Shown here in pieces: positions 57,726 through 64,000 of a DNA stretch of 64,000 nucleotides. The notes beneath the pieces are model-generated. The model was not told the origin of the DNA. It made no database searches and saw only the letters and a list, made by a program, of their open reading frames with translations. The position numbers and the translations under genes are program-made. The DNA is from Rhododendron vialii (taxonomy: Eukaryota; Streptophyta; Magnoliopsida; Ericales; Ericaceae). The stretch covers positions 2,896,501 to 2,960,500 of the forward strand of contig NC_080564.1 of the NCBI RefSeq assembly GCF_030253575.1, given 5' to 3'. Each line of letters starts with the position of its first letter. Positions within the stretch are counted from its first letter, which is position 1.

Positions 57726-60700
57726 CTACTGACCAAGGTTCCCCAGAAGACGCTCTACCGCAGCATGAACATTTCCAGTAGTGGCTATGAGTGCCTGTAT
57801 ATTCTCTTGGGGATCCATAAAACCCATTTCTTGTAGATTTAAAAGCTGGGTAGCATACAGTTCTTCACGAGGCACTATAAATTTGAGGGAAAAAAAGAGC
57901 AAGCTATTAATAGGTAGATGTTCAAAGAAATAGGGCATACAAGGGGAAAAGGAAATAATATTAACTGTTCAATGCACGAGAAGGGTTTCCAGTCCCAAGG
58001 CCACCAAACATGTTCATCAACGTCTCCAACCCGGCATTGTCTATTGGGAGAACAGTGACACTCCCATCGTGAGAGACAAATAACATAGGAGTAATATAGA
58101 CGAGTAAAAACAACCAAGGAAAATTTAGTACTATGACCAAGTTCTTTGTATTGTTTATTTTCATACAATTTTCTATTTTTCCAGAAAAAAAAATTTACAG
58201 ATTGCGGGTAACGTCATGAGGAATATCATATGAGCATGATACCATTACCAACAGTCGTCACGACTCAAGACTCTTTAGAGGTCCCTATTGTAGAACCACC
58301 ATTGACAAGTTGACAAGTTTCGTCCACCATTGGGAAATGAGTTTGTTAGATAGGTTGATATACATTGTTGGGCTCATTTCCTAACACCTGAAGCTTTTGG
58401 GACAATTGGTAACTTAACATGGTATCAGAGCTCCGGTTTCTGAGAGGTCTTGGAGCTCAAGTCTCTCAATTTGCATTTGTCCCTTGTTTGCGTTATGCTT
58501 CTCCACTTTGTAATCTACTTCATTCCATGTCTGGATGTTTACATCTTCACGTGCAAGACGGGGTTGCACATGAGGGAGTGCGTTAGATAGCTTGATAAAC
58601 AATGTTGGGTCTATTCCTTAACACCTTAAGTTTTTGGGACAATTGGTATCTTCACAATGGTTAATCTAGGGATAGATGTCAAAAGACAAGGTGGCACCCT
58701 CTGTGATTCTACTCTTCAAAACAACAAACACGAATGGAAGGCATTCCTTCTCCATAGAAGGATATATGTTCTTCGACCTTTTTGAGACTGAGGTAATACA
58801 GGACCCTCCTTTTCCTCCATCATCATTTTGGGCTGGAAGTGCCCGCAGTGAGTGGTCCAGAGCACAGAAGAAAAATCAAAATGGACATTCTGGTACAGGG
58901 GCCGCTAATACTGACAGCTTAGCCAGGCATTCTTCTATGCTTTTGAATGCACCTTGGCATGCTTGGTCCAAGACAACCTCAACTTCTTTACTCATTAGAC
59001 AAGAAAAAGAGAAAAACCTGATGTTTCACATGTGACACCTGGACAAGGGTCATTGTTTGAATATTTAGTTGCATAATTGGTATAAAATGAGCAAAATGTC
59101 TTTTAACACCTGGTTCTCTATAATTCGATAGGTTTCATGGAATAAAATGGTGATATCTTTAAAAGTGAGTCTGAGTACCCTTTTATCAGAGATTCGATTG
59201 GTCACCAAGATAAGAATTAGCACCCTATACTTGCACCTGAGTTCATTTAACATAGGTGCTATTGCGAATGATCAGCCCCAGTGCAGCTAAAATATACATC
59301 AAACCCATAAGAATACATGCACATGGGATTTGTGAAAGATATGTACCTGTTACCCCACCCGTTTGACTCCCTTCCCTGCAGGAGTGGAATTTCGTTTAAG
59401 AAAACAAAAAAGAAAAAGAGCAGGTTAAAATCTAATCAACATAATCAGAATAACAGAGTACCAGGCCAGAAAAAACAATGGCAAATGAACTAGATATTCT
59501 AAACTCTGAAATGGGACTGTTAATGGCATCAGAAATTACATTCTGGCATTCTGCTATGAATAACACTCACGGGTACATGGATAACAAAAACGTCATCGGT
59601 GAAATTGCAAGGCTTGGAGTTAACTTCCATTACAAAATGAACTTAGAAGCAAAGTCTTACCCGGTTGATGGTTGATGACCAAGCCGAGACTGAAGAGCTT
59701 GTCGCAAAGTCAAGAGTTGCTGAAACAGAGGAAAACAGAAGTTAAGAAACAGAGGGAGGAACAAATAAAGAGCAAACCAAAAAAAGAAGAAACAAAAAAC
59801 AGAAAAGAAAAAGGTCTCACATATGCACATTAAAGGTTAAACTACATACACCATTTTCTACTACCCCCGGAGTATTTCTTCCCCGAAGGAGATGCAACTC
59901 ACTCATCTTTACATTATGCCTGTATGTGGGTAATATTTACATGCATAATGAAAGCTCCTCTTTAGGTCCAAAATAAAATGCACCTGCACACTCTTTCCAT
60001 TTTTTCTACTTTGTTCACATGAAAGGTTCCCCATAAATTGGACATGTATATATCGTGGATCCCCTTTTCTTGAACAAAAAAAGACGGCTAACTTTTTTCT
60101 TTCTTTATTCAAGAAAAATCAATATACTTTTAATCTTGAATCGGGATTAACTAGGACAAAAATAAAGCATTGGGTCGAACTCTTCTTTGGTGTCAATGTA
60201 ATAGCTATGAAAAGGCATCTACTTCCGGGAAAGTGTAAAAGAACAGAACGCATTATGGAACATACAATGCATTACAGACATGTAATCATTACCTTCAATG
60301 GTTCTACCTCTTAAAAAGATAAATCTAAATATTTAATAGCATGGTGATACATTTATACAAAACTTGTATGCTTACAAGCAATAATAAAATATTAACTAAA
60401 TAATAAGCAAAACCAATCAAACAGCGATCATTTTGTATGAAAAATGTGACTACTCATCATTTTTCAGATAGTATTTTTGAAATTCTATTCTTACTTATGT
60501 CAAATTTGGAATCCAAAATTTGGCGGGAGTTAATAACTTTCAAATACAAATGATTTTGTATGAAAGACTTGACAACTCATCTTTTTTCAGATATAATGTT
60601 TTTGAAACTGGTTAGTTTCACTAACAATCTTTTTAGTTATATCCCTTGATATAGGGGATAGAACTATACAATTTTATCCCAAGGACCGTGGAGGTAACAA

Positions 60701-63700
60701 AAATGCCACTTTTTCTTAGTACGAAAAATAAGAAAAAAAAAAGATTAGGACTCCAAAAGTGCATGTTGTTCTATCAGAAGACCAAGAAGAAGAAGGAATC
60801 AACTTTGAAGAAGAAGAAATCAAAAAAGAAATGGCAATTGAGAACAAAGTTTCAGGGCCGCAATAAATATTTCCATTCAAAAATTTTGGCCTCCGTTACA
60901 CGCTTGGAAAAAAGTTCAAAATTTTGTTTGAGGCAGTTAACTTGCACCATGAATCTACATGAATTAATTAACACCATCCCAATCTCAGGTACAAATTTAA
61001 CTATCAAATACTGAACTCATGGTAGAAACTTCTTGTAGCAGCTTCCTGCATGCTCCTAAAAGTGGAGAAGTTATTTCTTAAGCTAGTTTATCTCAAGCCA
61101 ACCTCCAGTGTTCATGGAGAAGTCAATTGACAAATGAATTCTGGGTTTTGCCTCCCCTATCTAAGCTGGGAATTGGAATCCAGCATATTGCATAGCTGTG
61201 GATTGAGATCGTGAATCTACCAAACAAATATACCAGAGAACAATGAACCTCACCATCAAATATAGAGCATATTACATAACAAAGAAAAGAACTACCTGAG
61301 TCATGTACTGAGGGTTGGAGAGGACACTTTGCATCTGTGATACAGCTGGGTTTTGCATGAACTGACTTAATGAAGCAGTATCCTCAGTGGATCCAAACAC
61401 GGGTTGATAATCTAGGTGACCTAGGCCACCAAGTGCTGGCAGCCTAACGTCTCCAGCAGGATTCAACCTAGGATTGGAGTTCGTTTGAGCACCACCAGCT
61501 GCCAGATTTATATGAAGTTAACAACATACTAGCAAAAGTGTCCTTTTTTATAGGCTCTATTTGTGAAGAATGATTCAAGCAAGGAAAGGGTAAGAGAAAA
61601 TTTAAATGATCCAGTGGCTCACAGCACTTGGATCCTTCGACTTTTCCATTTACTTTTTCCTAACCCCCATCCAAACTCAACGAAGAAAAATAATAACAAT
61701 AATAGGGCAATGGATTAACGACATTGAAAAAGACAAATGTTTGTCAACAAAATACTATATTTACGTTACTCATATCGGAAGTTGAGCGCAAAAATAAGGA
61801 CCAATAGAGGCCCAAAACCACCTGCCTCAGACCAAAACATCCAAAATCTTAAGAAAAAAGAATAGCAAAAAGAGAGCTTAACTTACCCCCTCCAGAGGCC
61901 CAAGGGTTAGGAAGTGGATTAGCATTTGGAGCGGAATTGGACGTAGTTTGAGAATCAGTGCTAAATGGGTTTGAGCCTAGATCATTTCTGGCATCCCCAC
62001 CCCTAGTTGTTGCATTCAGAAATGGCTCTTGAGCATTTTCATACATCCGCCTCAGCATATTCAATCCCTCAGGAGGTGATTCGTTATTGCTCATTACTCT
62101 ATCAGTATTGCGCATCCTATCATGCATGAGTGCAGGGTTCCTTGCAGCCTCCAACATCCGACGGATAGTACTGGGATCAGTCAGTATGTGAGCAAGCTCT
62201 GGATTCCGATCAATGAGTTCATCAATCTGAGGATCATTCATTATTACATTCTGCATTATATTCTGGTTATCCACAACATTGTGAACAGAGGGCATGTCAA
62301 TTATTTCTCTCATCAGGTTGGGGTTCTGAGTCAACTTTTGCTGCACTTGTTGCAATATTGGAAGTCCAGCTCCAAATAGTTCACTGTTGTCACTTAATCC
62401 ATAACCAAGTCCAGAAGATAACGAAGCCCCCAAACTATATCCCCCACACATACCACATTCACCGGAACCAACAGACGTCATACCACTTGGAGTGGAATTT
62501 GGAACTCCAGGGTCGGATGCAACCTTTGAAACGGCTGATGTAGCTGGTGCAAAACCGCGAACCAAGTGGACAGTGTGATCTGCCTCCAATCCTATAAATC
62601 GTAAAAAGAAAATGAATATAGTTCAAGTAGAGGTAGAATACTAGGGCAGTTCACTATTTTGCTGCTCATATAGATGAGATAAACCCATGAATTTGACAGA
62701 GAAAAATCTATCCACAGATGGAACTATCAAGCGGGGCATCTCATGGACATGATTCAACAAAGAAACCAGCAGTGGATTGAGCATCTGGGGGGTTTTGTTT
62801 GTGTGGCGGTTGGATGAGGACCTTACCCGTTTACCCACCAATTTTTTTTATGTACAAATTTCAATCTTTAACTTAAAAACTCTAAACCCAAAACTTGCAA
62901 CTTTGCCCCTTTTTCTAAAGTTTGAAACAAAACGTACGTCTATACATGGGTTAGACAAACCAGTGAGGAGCAAATGAGTAAGAGACAACAATACAGCCGT
63001 GTTGTTTTTCCACATACAACATGTACTGGTACCGAATTGCCTTCTTCGCAGAACTATCCCAATTGCAACCCTCTGGAGTAAGTAAATTACTGAACTTACC
63101 ATGATCAATTCCATTCCCTGTACCCAAAAAAGATACCATAACAAACCCCAACAAGTAGACTGTGCTAATTCCAGAAAAAACTAACTCGATTCAGATGCTA
63201 ATCCGCATATAAATGTACATATAAACTCTCCCTTACATAATGACTCAGATTCCACAAAGACACTAACATCATTTCACATGCATGTGAATGGGAACAACGA
63301 GAATCGATTGACACGCCATGCACTGCAGCTTTCAAGAGTTTGCAAAAAAGTAAACCGATTTGAATGCCAAATTCCCATATCAATATGCTATAATTATTGG
63401 CAAGTACGCTAACATAATTCCTTACGAGTCTTGAACTTATATTGAATGCAATTAATATCAATCTGGTAACATTTTCTGATTTTATAATAATCGTCAATTA
63501 AAAGAAGTATTTTTTCTCTATTTTCGTTGTAGCAGCGGCTATTGGACTGGCTATTGTATTCTCAATTTGTCGTGCACAACACATTGCATGTGTATGGTGA
63601 GAACCGATTGACATGTCGTAGCTTTCTATCCTTCTATGGTTTGGTTATCCTGCCAAAAACAAAAATTTAAGAAATAATAACTCGATTCAAATGCTAATTC

Positions 63701-64000
63701 CCATACCAACATGCATTGTAACAGAGACGAACATAATCACACATGCATGTGCACGGCGAGAACTGATTGACAATACCGTAGCTTTCTAGGGTATGTTCGT
63801 CCTTCAAAACCCGCCCTTTGTAGATCAACCGCTGCCGTTCGGCGGCGGCATCGCAGTTCTGCGCAACGACCGACTTGAGCGATCCGACGGTGGAGTCGAG
63901 GCTGATCTGCACGGAGAACTTGGAGCCGTTGAAGCAGCGGATGTGTACGGTCACTCCGCCGCCTGCGACGGCGTGCGATTCGGCTGCCTCCGCCGCGCCG
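57726..64000 (-). CDS. DSK2: ubiquilin / DSK2 ubiquitin receptor, 5' end outside window
   Basis: DSK2 carries ubiquitinated clients to the proteasome, and in plants also to autophagy. Exons on the minus strand: 64000-63777 (partial), 62591-61887, 61498-61296, 59719-59661, 59370-59354, 58040-57966, 57874-57726. The start codon is beyond 64000. The frame stays open from the window edge ([14 protein letters not shown]), so the GTG at 63952-63954 is not the start. Domains: N-terminal ubiquitin-like ([35 protein letters not shown]), two STI1-like regions ([40 protein letters not shown]; later [20 protein letters not shown]), and a C-terminal UBA ([19 protein letters not shown] then [11 protein letters not shown]). 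The 17-nt exon 59370-59354 is the least certain. It was chosen because it alone joins the phases of its neighbours without a stop. Intron 5 holds a TRIM. Confidence 0.9.
58344..58656 (+). mobile_element. TRIM (miniature LTR retrotransposon) in DSK2 intron
   Basis: Two direct 76-bp repeats (58344-58419 and 58581-58656) start GTTAGATAG and end near TTAACA/TTCACA. Directly after the first is TGGTATCAGAGC, the usual binding site for initiator methionine tRNA. There is a purine-rich GAGGGAG before the second repeat. About 160 bp of interior is non-coding. This is the layout of a terminal-repeat retrotransposon in miniature. The terminal repeats differ at several sites, so it is old. No clear 5-bp target duplication was found. 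Confidence 0.75.
58676..59035 (+). other. coding-like open frame antisense in DSK2 intron, unidentified
   Basis: An open frame of 119 codons begins 20 bp after the TRIM. Its composition is protein-like ([47 protein letters not shown]). It has no start context, introns or domain I recognise. It could be a fragment of a host gene or TE carried by the insertion, or chance. Confidence 0.3.
60130..61295. other. DSK2 intron 3, AT-rich
   Basis: Nothing recognisable beyond A/G-rich stretches (60690-60840, lysine-rich when translated on the + strand) and a short repeat of TTTTGTATGAAA (about 60432 and 60552). Confidence 0.4.

Noticed and set aside
1-64000. CRISPR arrays, phage or bacterial defence systems, operons
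   Set aside because: No regularly spaced repeats, no bacterial-type gene packing; every recognised gene is a plant nuclear gene with introns or a plant family.
1-64000. tRNA or rRNA genes
   Set aside because: I found no cloverleaf-type A/B-box pair that I could support by reading; a tRNAscan run would be decisive.

Overview
The window is nuclear DNA of a flowering plant, most likely a woody eudicot. The evidence is GT-AG introns of 80 bp to 1.8 kb, plant-only gene families (RKD, RLCK-VII, RHD4/SAC7, EAR-motif C2H2 factors), many (CT)n/(GA)n runs and dense small transposable elements (MITEs). The Ericales are possible from the general texture, but I cannot prove an order or genus. No prokaryotic, viral or organellar block was recognised.

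Eight protein genes can be read as exon chains. On the + strand: the 3' half of a Rab escort protein gene (610-6425, 5' end outside the window); an RWP-RK transcription factor of the RKD5 type (8527-13911); a PIX13-like RLCK-VII kinase (19577-24426); the ESCRT-III subunit VPS20 (25944-29831); and a one-exon cis-prenyltransferase (38269-39153). On the - strand: a 20-coding-exon SAC-domain phosphoinositide phosphatase, RHD4/SAC7 type (41033-51028); a one-exon single-C2H2 protein with an EAR motif (54988-55788); and a DSK2/ubiquilin gene (57726 to beyond 64000, 5' end outside). The genes turn from all + to all - at about 40 kb, where the prenyltransferase and SAC7 genes converge. They do not form a pathway cluster. 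Several are housekeeping membrane-traffic or protein-quality genes (REP for Rab prenylation, VPS20 for multivesicular bodies, SAC7 for PI4P turnover, DSK2 for ubiquitin shuttling), but that is normal plant gene order.

The unusual content lies between and inside the genes. (1) A direct tandem duplication of about 2.7 kb (13589-16318 and 16319-about 19500) copies the last RKD5 exon and all DNA up to the kinase 5' leader. The second copy carries a 385-bp hAT-type MITE with a perfect 8-bp target-site duplication, and the first copy keeps the empty site. (2) 30.7-37.1 kb is a transposon nest: three related fold-back elements side by side in (TA)n, a roughly 400-bp near-perfect palindrome, two Stowaway-type MITEs, a tandem 149-bp repeat, and two copies of the apparent promoter and noncoding first exon of the prenyltransferase gene, one interrupted by a SINE-like insertion with a 13-bp target duplication. 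(3) Introns of SAC7 and DSK2 hold further hairpins, MITEs and a miniature LTR element (TRIM) next to an unexplained antisense ORF. I found nothing I would call a new biological system. The best leads are the duplication-made alternative last exon of RKD5 and the fold-back elements.
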